This document shows, piece after piece, positions 16,481 through 23,746 of a stretch of DNA of 24,584 bases. The first letter of the stretch is position 1; each line of letters opens with the position of its first letter. Both the position numbers and the translations under genes were made by a program. A model generated the notes under the pieces. That model was not told the DNA's origin and ran no database searches. It worked only from the letters and a program-made list of their open reading frames with translations. Origin of the DNA: Bifidobacteriaceae bacterium (GTDB lineage Bacteria > Actinomycetota > Actinomycetes > Actinomycetales > Bifidobacteriaceae); contig JAISKS010000029.1 of assembly GCA_031260825.1 (NCBI GenBank), positions 1 to 24,584 of the forward strand, in the 5' to 3' direction.

Positions 16481-18223
16481 ATGCAAGCTTATATCCTAAT
16501 TCTAGTCGCTTTTGGCTCACTTTTAGTCACGGCTGTCGTGCGCAAAACTCAATTTTTGTCTGAATTAGCGCTTGTTCTTGTTGGTTCATTCATATCATTT
16601 TTGCCTCCAATCACTGAAGCTATAAATTCAGCTATACCATTTTTCCCAGTATTATCAGACCTTCCGCATGATCAAATCGAACTAAATCCTGAAGTGATCC
16701 TTGGATTTATTTTGCCTCCGATTCTATTTTCTTCAGCAAGATCTCTCTCAGTTTATCGTTTCAAAAAAGTATTTGGATCTGTTGTTTCACTCGGAATATT
16801 CCTTCCAATTTTCACTGGATTATGTGTCGGTTTCTTATTGATGCATTTATTTCCTCTATATATCACCTTCCCTGTTGCCCTTGTAATAGGGGCTTGCGTG
16901 GCACCTCCAGATGCGATTAGTGTTGTTGCTGTAGGTAGCAAAATCGGATTTCCTGAAAAAATTATGTCAACAATTAAAGGTGAGTCTCTTATAAACGACG
17001 CTGCATCACTTACACTTTTCACAACTGCACTTGCGATGTTAACTGGTGAAACAGGTGGTACTCACGGAAACCCACTTAGCTATTTTATGATTTCACTTTT
17101 TGGAGGAATTTTTGTCGGAGTGCTTTTCGGTTTCATATTCAGACTTTGCAGAAAGGTTCTCGAGGAGCCTTCATTAATTTCGGTTTTCACAGCACTCTTC
17201 CCATTTATGACATATTTGGTCGCGGAACATTTCCATTGTTCTGGCGTGATCGCAGTTGTGATTGTTGGTCTTATCAGTCAAAAAAATGTTGTGCGCGCGC
17301 ATTATAGTACCCGCATACAAGAAACGGAACTTTGGAAAACAATCGACACATTAATCGAAACTTTCGTATTTGGATATATCGGCCTTCAAGCTCATTCGAT
17401 TTATGAAGATCTTGTAGAATCTACAATCCCTAATAAAATTGAAATAGAAGTTGCTATAATTTGTTTAATCGTAGTGATTATATCGCGTCCTGCATTTTTA
17501 TTCACAGTTAATTTTTTCCAAAGAATTAATATTAGAGTCATTTCTCATGTGATAGAAAAAGTTGATTTCACAAAAAAACGTATGCTTAATAAATGGGTAC
17601 AATTACGTTACAGCAACCTAAAACGCAGAAGAGAATATATGAAAAATACTTTACTTAGTTATCGCGAAACTGCTGTGATTTCTTGGTGCGGAGTTCGCGG
17701 AGTGATCACTCTTGCTGCCGCATCTGCCGTACCATTTTTCGATACTGCTGGAAATGAAATCACCCAACATGCAACGATTCAACTTTGCGGATATGTCATC
17801 ACAGTTGGTACATTATTTATTCAAGGTCCTACACTTTCTGCGCTAAGCAAATGGGCACTTACAGGTACCAAAAAGAATGAGAGAATTTTCGAAAATCAAT
17901 ATATCTTTGGGCGTATGCTAATCAGTGAAGCTGCCAATGAAGTGATTGACGAAATGTACGAAGATGATCCAGAGTTAATTGATAAAGATGAACTTAGAAA
18001 TATTTGGATTGGTGTGCAACGCCCTGGTGAAAATGCGAAAAAACATTTAGGTACAGATGCAATTCCAGAGTTTTTGCAAGATGTATTTGAACGTCAACGC
18101 AAACTACTTAAACGTGCAGTGATCGATGGTGACTTGGAAGCTGATGTGGCCAATATATTCTTAAACCGAATGGACCTTAGACAGTCACTTTATATTTCGA
18201 AATCAACTGGCGCTGAAGAATAA
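16481..18223 (+). CDS. Na+/H+ antiporter, CPA1 family
   Basis: 580 residues: about twelve membrane segments in the first 470, then a cytoplasmic tail. The ion-binding core is visible as GACVAPPDAISVVAVG (D144) and GESLINDAASL (N172-D173, the Asn-Asp pair of electroneutral CPA1 exchangers). A late conserved segment CGVRGVITLAAASAVP follows. It exchanges Na+ (or K+) for H+ across the membrane and so controls pH and salt. A long basic loop (about 355-390, RRREYMKN) separates the last helices. It is a single-gene unit with its own leaderless-type promoter, followed by a hairpin element at 18241 and the SRP RNA gene. The cation preference cannot be read from sequence. Confidence 0.93.
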   Translation: MQAYILILVAFGSLLVTAVVRKTQFLSELALVLVGSFISFLPPITEAINSAIPFFPVLSDLPHDQIELNPEVILGFILPPILFSSARSLSVYRFKKVFGSVVSLGIFLPIFTGLCVGFLLMHLFPLYITFPVALVIGACVAPPDAISVVAVGSKIGFPEKIMSTIKGESLINDAASLTLFTTALAMLTGETGGTHGNPLSYFMISLFGGIFVGVLFGFIFRLCRKVLEEPSLISVFTALFPFMTYLVAEHFHCSGVIAVVIVGLISQKNVVRAHYSTRIQETELWKTIDTLIETFVFGYIGLQAHSIYEDLVESTIPNKIEIEVAIICLIVVIISRPAFLFTVNFFQRINIRVISHVIEKVDFTKKRMLNKWVQLRYSNLKRRREYMKNTLLSYRETAVISWCGVRGVITLAAASAVPFFDTAGNEITQHATIQLCGYVITVGTLFIQGPTLSALSKWALTGTKKNERIFENQYIFGRMLISEAANEVIDEMYEDDPELIDKDELRNIWIGVQRPGENAKKHLGTDAIPEFLQDVFERQRKLLKRAVIDGDLEADVANIFLNRMDLRQSLYISKSTGAEE

Positions 18224-18240
18224 TTTTTTCTCTCTCCCCG

Positions 18241-18289
18241 CGAGTATATGTTTTATCGACGATAAACTGCCCCAAAAACCATATACTCG
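18241..18289. repeat. Nested inverted repeat after the antiporter gene
   Basis: CGAGTATATG (18241-18250) pairs perfectly with CATATACTCG (18280-18289). Inside lies a second dyad, TTTATCG-A-CGATAAA (18252-18266). The result is a long hairpin with an internal stem-loop, or a cruciform in DNA. No T-run follows it, so it is not a standard terminator. It could end antiporter transcription by another route, bind a protein, or belong to a structured RNA. Confidence 0.7.
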
Positions 18290-18328
18290 TAGGCAAAAAT
18301 TGCGGTATAGCGTATGACTGTGTTTTTC

Positions 18329-18356
18329 TTGCGTTGCATTTAATTTATGGTAAAAT
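18329..18356 (+). promoter_or_regulatory. SRP RNA promoter
   Basis: Extended -10 TGG-TAAAAT (18348-18356) with a weak -35 TTGCGT (18329-18334) and a 16-base spacer. The predicted start near 18362 coincides with the 5' strand of the SRP RNA closing helix. Confidence 0.6.
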
Positions 18357-18361
18357 ATAAG

Positions 18362-18446
18362 TACTCCTCAAGGTCGTGACTAATCTAATCCCCCAGGGCT
18401 TAACTGCAGCAAGGGTACGAGATAGAACGGGGTTTGGGGAGCTTTA
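18362..18446 (+). ncRNA. ffs: Small signal recognition particle RNA (4.5S type)
   Basis: The apical SRP core is recognisable. CAGG (18394-18397) and AGCA (18408-18411) form the Ffh-binding internal loop around a 10-base cap GCU-UAAC-UGC (18398-18407), the same length as E. coli UCC-GGAA-GGA. CCC/GGG (18391-18393 with 18413-18415) closes below. CUCC (18364-18367) pairs with GGAG (18438-18441) at the base. The tetraloop is UAAC, of the URRC class, instead of GGAA. The RNA joins Ffh and FtsY to target nascent membrane proteins. A promoter sits at the right distance upstream. Ends are approximate. I did not resolve pairing of the middle helix, which looks asymmetric. Confidence 0.78.
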
Positions 18447-18484
18447 AAAATCATAATAATAAAATTAGTAAGGCAAAAGATTAT

Positions 18485-19408
18485 ATGAATAACAATATTA
18501 TCATCTCATTTAAATCAGTATGTGTAGTTGGTTTAATAATTGCAATGCTATTAGTCTCAACATTTTTCTTAGGCATCCATATTGGTTCTAATAATATATC
18601 AGCTTTACCAAATGGTGTAGAAACTGCTGCACTCCCTATAAATAAAGGTGGTACCGGCGCACTCACAGCGTCAGATGCACGAGATTCTTTAGGCATCACC
18701 AGTGAACTTGCAAAAAAAGCTGTAGACGTCGGCAATATCACCAATTATACTTTTAGCAATATTAAGGCACTCGTCCCAGGTGTTGGACAATCTGCAGTTG
18801 GATTTAATAATAGATTAGTACAGGATAGTGTCACAGGCGGACCAATGGATTACGCGCAAGTGCTTATCGTTAATCAAACTGGTAATTCACATATTTGGAT
18901 AAAAGCTTGGGGATTAGACGGCGCTATGAAATGCGCTAATTATACAACAGGTACTCCAGCATGGACTGCTTGCGGACTTCAAATCGGTACAACTGCAACA
19001 ACCGCAATGGCAGGAAACAAATCAGTTGCTTCAGGCTCTATACAAGCTACTATGACGTCAAATGTTGGTTCAACATATGCATCGCATGCATATTATAATA
19101 CAAACACTCATACTCTTGCTGTGACATTTGGTGCTCAGGTTGCGGCCGGAAAATCTCTTGCAGCTGGGGGAATACTTGCAACATTGCCAAAAGAAGCTTG
19201 CGGCGATATAGTAAAATCCAGTGTAATCGTTACAGGTGAAGGTGGATTTGGTTTTACATTACCAAACACTCCAGCAATAGATAATGTACCTGAAGCAAAT
19301 ATGGTATATGTGAACAACCAAGAAGATGCCTCTGTCTGTAATATTAGAGCAAAGAGAGCTGTACCTACTGGATATTATATCGAATTCTCAGCTGTTTGGG
19401 CGATTTAA
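18485..19408 (+). CDS. Membrane-anchored surface protein with tail-fibre-like motif
   Basis: 307 residues from the ATG at 18485, with TAAGG at 18469-18473. A longer frame from a TTG at 18434 would start inside the SRP RNA and is rejected. A single hydrophobic segment (about 10-33) anchors or exports the protein. Residues 50-72 read LPINKGGTGALTASDARDSLGIT, which matches the LPxxKGGTGA-TxxxAR-LG motif of phage tail fibres. The following 100 residues (AQVLIVNQTGNSHIWIKAW...GTPAWTACG) resemble a pyocin-knob-like beta domain, with Y and W at the expected spots. The rest is a G/A/T-rich beta-type region ending in YYIEFSAVWAI, with a few cysteines. Probably a surface-exposed protein of unknown ligand. 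Promoter and terminator are not obvious. Confidence 0.75.
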   Translation: MNNNIIISFKSVCVVGLIIAMLLVSTFFLGIHIGSNNISALPNGVETAALPINKGGTGALTASDARDSLGITSELAKKAVDVGNITNYTFSNIKALVPGVGQSAVGFNNRLVQDSVTGGPMDYAQVLIVNQTGNSHIWIKAWGLDGAMKCANYTTGTPAWTACGLQIGTTATTAMAGNKSVASGSIQATMTSNVGSTYASHAYYNTNTHTLAVTFGAQVAAGKSLAAGGILATLPKEACGDIVKSSVIVTGEGGFGFTLPNTPAIDNVPEANMVYVNNQEDASVCNIRAKRAVPTGYYIEFSAVWAI

Positions 19409-19537
19409 TATATTTTTAATATTCTTATTTTAGTGGCATACGTATAGTTATGCGCCGAGTCATACCGCAAGTCAAATAAATTTCCCGCGCCAGATTACCG
19501 AGTTTTTTATAATTTAATAAACTTAAAAAATATTTTG

Positions 19538-19588
19538 TAATAACATACCCAAAAAGTATGTTATTATGATATAATATTAATAACATAC
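19538..19588. promoter_or_regulatory. Three-copy operator TAATAACATAC at a -10 box
   Basis: The 11-mer TAATAACATAC occurs at 19538-19548 and 19578-19588 and, inverted (GTATGTTATTA), at 19556-19566. All three copies are exact. The extended -10 TGA-TATAAT (19567-19575) lies between the second and third copies, whose centres are 22 bases apart, about two helical turns. The predicted transcript start (about 19582) falls in the third copy. A regulator binding here would cover the promoter, so repression is the simplest reading. The regulator is unknown and not encoded next door. Confidence 0.8.
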
Positions 19589-19605
19589 TTTTGAGGTACA
19601 CTATT

Positions 19606-21144
19606 ATGAAAAATAAAACTACTGAAATTACAGCATTAAATCTAAGCAAAACTGCAGAAATTTGTGCATTTGCAAGAGCAAATCATATTGAAGTTTCTGA
19701 TACATTAACATTCGAAGATGTTTACGCAAAAGATTTAATCGGCTCTGATAAATATGAAACTATGAAAAATGAAGTTGATCAGAGAATGCTCGATAAGTAT
19801 ATAAAACCAATCGTTTTGACTCGTGCGAAATTCACCGAAGATGAATTAATTAAGTTTTCGAGAATTCATTCTGAATTTCAATATGTGATTAGTGGTGCAG
19901 GATATGACACTTTCGCGTTTTCAAATAAAATCGAAAACGTAACAATTTTTGAAATAGATCGTGAGGATATGGTTGCTTATAAAAAAGAGCGAATTTCAAA
20001 TTTGGGTTGGAAGATTCCTGAAAATGTAATATATGTACCAGTTGATTTTGAGAAAGATAATTTATCTGCAAAATTATTATCTGCTGGTTTCAATCCTGAT
20101 ATTCCTACATTTATTTCGATTCTTGGAGTAAGTTATTATCTCGAATTTTCTGATTTAAAAAACATGTTTGAGATGTTTGCGACGCTTACAAATTCGGAAT
20201 GCAAAGTTGTTTTTGATTTTCCATGTGTGCGAATTAAAGGTCATGAATTGCAAACTTACACAAATAATCTCGGCGAAATAATGGTCGATGGACATCATTA
20301 CGATGATATGCATCGCTTGATGAAAGAGCTAGGATATATTGTAGATACGCATTTGCAACCTGCCGATATTGAGATTGAATATTTCGCGCAAAAGTATGAA
20401 AAATTTCATGCTGTGTCATTTATTCATTTAATGAGTGCGGTGAAAAATGACGAAACTAATTATAAATATAAAGTGATACAAACTGCTGTTGATAGAGAAT
20501 TTGATGCAGTTGTCGCAGAATTTTCTGGTACAGATCTTGAAAATGCAAAAACCAATATTTTTATAGAGCACGGAATCAGACTTGCAAAATTTGATAATGT
20601 GATAATCGCGCAGTCTGGAATTGGCAAAGCGAGTGCCGCAAGATGCGCCCAATATTTGATCGATCGATACAATGTGAAATATATTGTCAGTGCCGGCTCA
20701 GCGGGTACAGCGAATCCTGATTTAAAGTTTTTTGATTTTGTAATAGGTACAAAATATATTCAAATCGATTTCGACCTGACAGCATTCGGAAATAAGCTCG
20801 GCGAGATCGACGGACTTCCACAGTATTTTCTTGGTGATTCGGAACTTGCCTCAGCGGCGAAATTTATTTTGCCTGACGCAATACTTGGTACAATCGGTAC
20901 TGCTGACAAATTCTCAACTGACTCCGCAGCCAAACTTGAGCGCTATAAAGAGCTTGGGGTAGAGGCTGAGGAAATGGAAAGCGCAGCAATAGCTCAGGTA
21001 TGTCACATTGAGAATATACCGTTCCTCGCAGTTCGCTGCATTAGTGATAAGCCTAGCGATGCAAGTGTTGATGAGTATGAAGGGAATTTGGCGGAAGTTA
21101 CGAAGCGATGCGCGGAGATTTCGAAATTGCTTACTGAGGTGTAA
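19606..21144 (+). CDS. SAM methyltransferase fused to MTA/SAH nucleosidase
   Basis: 512 residues from the ATG at 19606, with GAGG at 19593-19596 nine bases upstream; a TTG at 19591 in frame overlaps that site and is rejected. Residues 1-280 are a class I methyltransferase of the leucine-carboxyl-methyltransferase-like group (TIGR00027/PPM type): SGAGYDTFAF (96-105) for SAM, then FEIDRED and YVPVDFEKDNL. Residues 285-512 are a 5'-methylthioadenosine/S-adenosylhomocysteine nucleosidase with E298, E458 (EEMES) and D481 (ISDKPSD) matching E. coli E12, E174 and D197, plus GIGKASAA and SAGSAG. One chain would methylate a substrate and cleave the SAH by-product. The methyl acceptor is unknown. A palindromic operator overlaps its promoter. 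Confidence 0.88.
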   Translation: MKNKTTEITALNLSKTAEICAFARANHIEVSDTLTFEDVYAKDLIGSDKYETMKNEVDQRMLDKYIKPIVLTRAKFTEDELIKFSRIHSEFQYVISGAGYDTFAFSNKIENVTIFEIDREDMVAYKKERISNLGWKIPENVIYVPVDFEKDNLSAKLLSAGFNPDIPTFISILGVSYYLEFSDLKNMFEMFATLTNSECKVVFDFPCVRIKGHELQTYTNNLGEIMVDGHHYDDMHRLMKELGYIVDTHLQPADIEIEYFAQKYEKFHAVSFIHLMSAVKNDETNYKYKVIQTAVDREFDAVVAEFSGTDLENAKTNIFIEHGIRLAKFDNVIIAQSGIGKASAARCAQYLIDRYNVKYIVSAGSAGTANPDLKFFDFVIGTKYIQIDFDLTAFGNKLGEIDGLPQYFLGDSELASAAKFILPDAILGTIGTADKFSTDSAAKLERYKELGVEAEEMESAAIAQVCHIENIPFLAVRCISDKPSDASVDEYEGNLAEVTKRCAEISKLLTEV

Positions 21145-21205
21145 TTTTTAAAAAACTATAGACTAGCCATAAACCCTAAATACTATGCAAAAAATCGTTT
21201 TATTG

Positions 21206-21214
21206 TGATATAAT
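21206..21214 (+). promoter_or_regulatory. Extended -10 of the ABC cassette, leaderless
   Basis: TGA-TATAAT ends six bases before the ATG at 21221, with no ribosome site between. It is the same geometry as the permease, antiporter and aroC promoters. It probably drives the whole 21221-24269 gene run. Confidence 0.65.
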
Positions 21215-21220
21215 GATATA

Positions 21221-21520
21221 ATGTACAAAAAAACTAAAATATATTCAATATTATTTAATAAAATAGCGCTAATTCGTTCAGCTCTAATTGGGTGTGTTTT
21301 TTCTCCAATAATTATTTGTTTAACTTCTTTATTTTTTTTATTTAACAACAATTCATTTAATTTTTTAGGATATAATTTAGATGTTATTTTAGAGAGTAAT
21401 TCTGCATCTGCAACACTTTCGATTAAGCCTATTTTTGCTGCTTATTTAATTTGCATTACTTTAATATCTTATGTGCTTTATATGATTATCCTTACAATAT
21501 CTAAAACAATTAAAGTGTAA
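21221..21520 (+). CDS. Small two-TM membrane protein of unknown function
   Basis: 99 residues, unrecognised. Two hydrophobic segments (about 18-43 and 70-93) flank a short outer or inner loop (FNFLGYNLDVILESNSASATLSIK has mixed polarity). Both ends carry lysines (MYKKTK, SKTIKV), suggesting both termini are cytoplasmic. No signal cleavage site, GG leader or cysteine-rich core is seen, so it does not look like an ordinary bacteriocin precursor. It opens the AT-rich cassette, 23 bases ahead of the permease gene, and its ATG follows an extended -10 by six bases. It could be a transporter accessory, an immunity protein or the cargo of the cassette. Real-gene status rests on promoter spacing, operon position and a coherent membrane topology. 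Confidence 0.65.
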   Translation: MYKKTKIYSILFNKIALIRSALIGCVFSPIIICLTSLFFLFNNNSFNFLGYNLDVILESNSASATLSIKPIFAAYLICITLISYVLYMIILTISKTIKV

Positions 21521-21543
21521 GCTGCAAATGGTAAATATCTTCT

Positions 21544-23016
21544 ATGACCAATTCAAATAAATTATTTTTAGCAAGCAAATTAGTCATTATATTAAATTAT
21601 AGAGACTTAAAAAAGTTTATTAAATCAAATTTATTTTATTTATCAATTGCCGCAATAATAGGATTAATGTTTCTGTCTCTTTCATCATTAGTAATTACAA
21701 AAACATTATCTCCTATATTACAATTTTCTTTTTCCTCAGATATAAATGAAAATAAATATGTTTTATTAAAATCTTTCGGTGTTAGCATAAGTATACTTTC
21801 GTCAATATCTTTTTTGGTAAAAAAATTAATTTGTGGAAATTTTTCTAAGCACACTAAAATGCTTAAAATGTATGGAGTCTCAAATTTAAAAATATCTATT
21901 ATTTCTAGATGTGGGACTATAGTAATAATCGATTTAATACTATCTATATTAATTTTAATATTATTTTTTCCATCAATTTATACACTTGATGTTGATTTTA
22001 AATTTAAACTTCTATTTGTGTTTTCCCTTTTACTGCAATCAATATTTTTTTTGATTTTCTTAGATTTAGTCGACAGAATAATTATCGGTTTTTTGATTAA
22101 AATACAAGCGCCTTTTATAACTGTATTTTCTAAGATATTTTTCATAGTTATATTTGCATCAATGTTTTATTGTATATTTAAATATAAAATTATTGAGAAT
22201 CATATTTTTAATCCTAGTTTTTTAATATCTTCTATTATATTTCCATCGGTCGATAATGTAAGCAAAATGTATGCTGGTGAAATAATATCGTTTTTATTTT
22301 TAGCCATCATTATTCTTTTAAGTATATTATTAAATTTTATAGATTTGTCTTTTGAAGAATGCTTCACTCTTCCTGTAATACTAAAAAAACTTCCTTTTAT
22401 AAATGGTGATTTTTGTATGCTTACAAAAACTATAAAAGAAACGTTTAGAAATGCTGAGTTCATTTCAAATTATATAATCACTACACTATTAATATTAATA
22501 TTATATATATTTAAACCTTCATTATATACAAATGGTATTTTTATATATATGATATTATTCCCCGTATCAACATTTTTATATAGTTTTTCTTATGAAAATA
22601 GTGTGCATTTTTTATATATTACCAGAAAAATTAATACTATAAAAATTTTTATAACCTCTACTCTATCTAGCTTTTTAATTTCTACAATTTCGATTGTTAT
22701 ATTATTACAATTATTTGTATATAGTAATTTTAATATCAATTATTATGAGTTAATTATTGATGGATTCCTTTGTGGATCTATATTTATTTTACTAGGAGTT
22801 GTTTTCCCAATTAATAAATATAATGCTAAATCCTCAACAATCATGGTTATTTTATTGATTTTATTAATTATACCGATTGGAATTGTATATTCTCAGTTAT
22901 TAACATATTTTGAATTATCCAGTAATGTTATATTCTTAATAAAATTGATTTGTTCAATAATACTTCTTCTATCTGGGTTTTTATCTTTTAAACAAAAATA
23001 TATAATTAAGGAATAA
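21544..23016 (+). CDS. Polytopic membrane protein, putative ABC permease
   Basis: 490 residues with about twelve hydrophobic segments in two blocks of roughly six (1-270 and 300-490). A hydrophilic stretch (LPVILKKLPFINGDFCMLTKTIKETF, quoted in two overlapping halves in function: LPVILKKLPF and TKTIKETFRN) lies between them. I see no family signature beyond this topology. It ends one base before the ABC ATPase ATG, and the ATPase ribosome site AAGGA (23008-23012) lies in its last codons. The pairing identifies it as the likely transmembrane partner. Two six-helix halves in one chain would give a full pore domain. No good ribosome site precedes its ATG; TGGTAAATA ends six bases upstream but is a weak -10. 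The gene is extremely AT-rich: bases 22681-22740 contain 9 G/C of 60. Confidence 0.8.
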   Translation: MTNSNKLFLASKLVIILNYRDLKKFIKSNLFYLSIAAIIGLMFLSLSSLVITKTLSPILQFSFSSDINENKYVLLKSFGVSISILSSISFLVKKLICGNFSKHTKMLKMYGVSNLKISIISRCGTIVIIDLILSILILILFFPSIYTLDVDFKFKLLFVFSLLLQSIFFLIFLDLVDRIIIGFLIKIQAPFITVFSKIFFIVIFASMFYCIFKYKIIENHIFNPSFLISSIIFPSVDNVSKMYAGEIISFLFLAIIILLSILLNFIDLSFEECFTLPVILKKLPFINGDFCMLTKTIKETFRNAEFISNYIITTLLILILYIFKPSLYTNGIFIYMILFPVSTFLYSFSYENSVHFLYITRKINTIKIFITSTLSSFLISTISIVILLQLFVYSNFNINYYELIIDGFLCGSIFILLGVVFPINKYNAKSSTIMVILLILLIIPIGIVYSQLLTYFELSSNVIFLIKLICSIILLLSGFLSFKQKYIIKE

Positions 23017-23017
23017 T

Positions 23018-23746
23018 ATGTCAGTTTTACATCTTGAAAAATTAAATAAAATATACAAACCTAATACTGTAGCATTAAACAGTGTTTCATTTTCAATAAA
23101 ATTACAATCTATTACAGGGATTGTAGGTCCAAACGGATCTGGGAAAACCACTTTATTAAACTGTATAATTCGAACAATAAAACAAACAAGTGGAGAAATT
23201 GAATGGGACGAGGTATTAGATAATGATTTTTTATATATACCTGATGAAAATATATTACCTGAACTACTAACTGGTAAAGAATATTTATGTTTTTTGGGAA
23301 AACTATATAATAAAAAGATTGACGATAAAAACATTGCTGAACTATCTACTATTTTTTCTATTGAAAAAGAATTAAATAATACTATATCTACGTATTCATA
23401 TGGAATGAAGAAAAAAATACAAATAATTGCTAGTTGTTTAATAAAACCAGGTTTGTTGATTCTTGATGAGCCATTTAGGGGGCTAGATGTTGAATCTATT
23501 ATTATTACAAAGGAGCTACTAAAAGGACTACAATACAGTGGTAGTTCAATATTTTTATCATCACATGATATATCTTCTATAGAGCAATTATGTAGTGAAG
23601 TTATTATGATTAAACTTGGAAATATTGTATGTAATGGATCCATTCAACACATACTTGATTCTAATAATGCAGATTGTTTAGAAGAAGTTTTTGTTAAATT
23701 ATTTAAAAATGAAAATATTGAAAATGCACAGAAATATTTTAATTAA
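23018..23746 (+). CDS. ABC transporter ATP-binding protein
   Basis: 242 residues, the size of a single nucleotide-binding subunit. Walker A GPNGSGKT is at 37-44, the signature is a divergent YSYGM (126-130) in place of LSGGQ, Walker B is LLILDEP (146-152) with D-loop GLD, and the H-loop is H183 in SSHD. The Q-loop position reads YIPDE (73-77), with Asp where Gln is usual; I know this variant from antibiotic and bacteriocin-peptide exporters of the CcmA/SkfE-like group. It powers the adjacent permease, presumably for export or membrane extraction of a peptide or lipid. AAGGA at 23008-23012 supports the ATG at 23018. Its 3' end overlaps the metalloprotease gene. Confidence 0.92.
   Translation: MSVLHLEKLNKIYKPNTVALNSVSFSIKLQSITGIVGPNGSGKTTLLNCIIRTIKQTSGEIEWDEVLDNDFLYIPDENILPELLTGKEYLCFLGKLYNKKIDDKNIAELSTIFSIEKELNNTISTYSYGMKKKIQIIASCLIKPGLLILDEPFRGLDVESIIITKELLKGLQYSGSSIFLSSHDISSIEQLCSEVIMIKLGNIVCNGSIQHILDSNNADCLEEVFVKLFKNENIENAQKYFN

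Noticed and set aside
18225..18230. T-run after the antiporter stop as a terminator tail
   Set aside because: The hairpin lies downstream of the T-run rather than before it, the wrong order for a rho-independent terminator on this strand.
18434..18484. Extended TTG start for the surface protein
   Set aside because: It lies inside the SRP RNA closing helix; the ATG at 18485 has a ribosome site and places the membrane segment at the N-terminus.
19591..19605. TTG start for the methyltransferase-nucleosidase
   Set aside because: It overlaps the GAGG ribosome site that serves the ATG at 19606.
19425..19649. 74-residue minus-strand ORF over the operator
   Set aside because: It runs across the promoter and operator and into the fusion gene, and shows no motif.
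22981..23643. 220-residue minus-strand ORF
   Set aside because: It is antisense to the ABC ATPase, whose Walker A, signature and Walker B motifs are intact; the AT-rich composition makes such shadow frames long.
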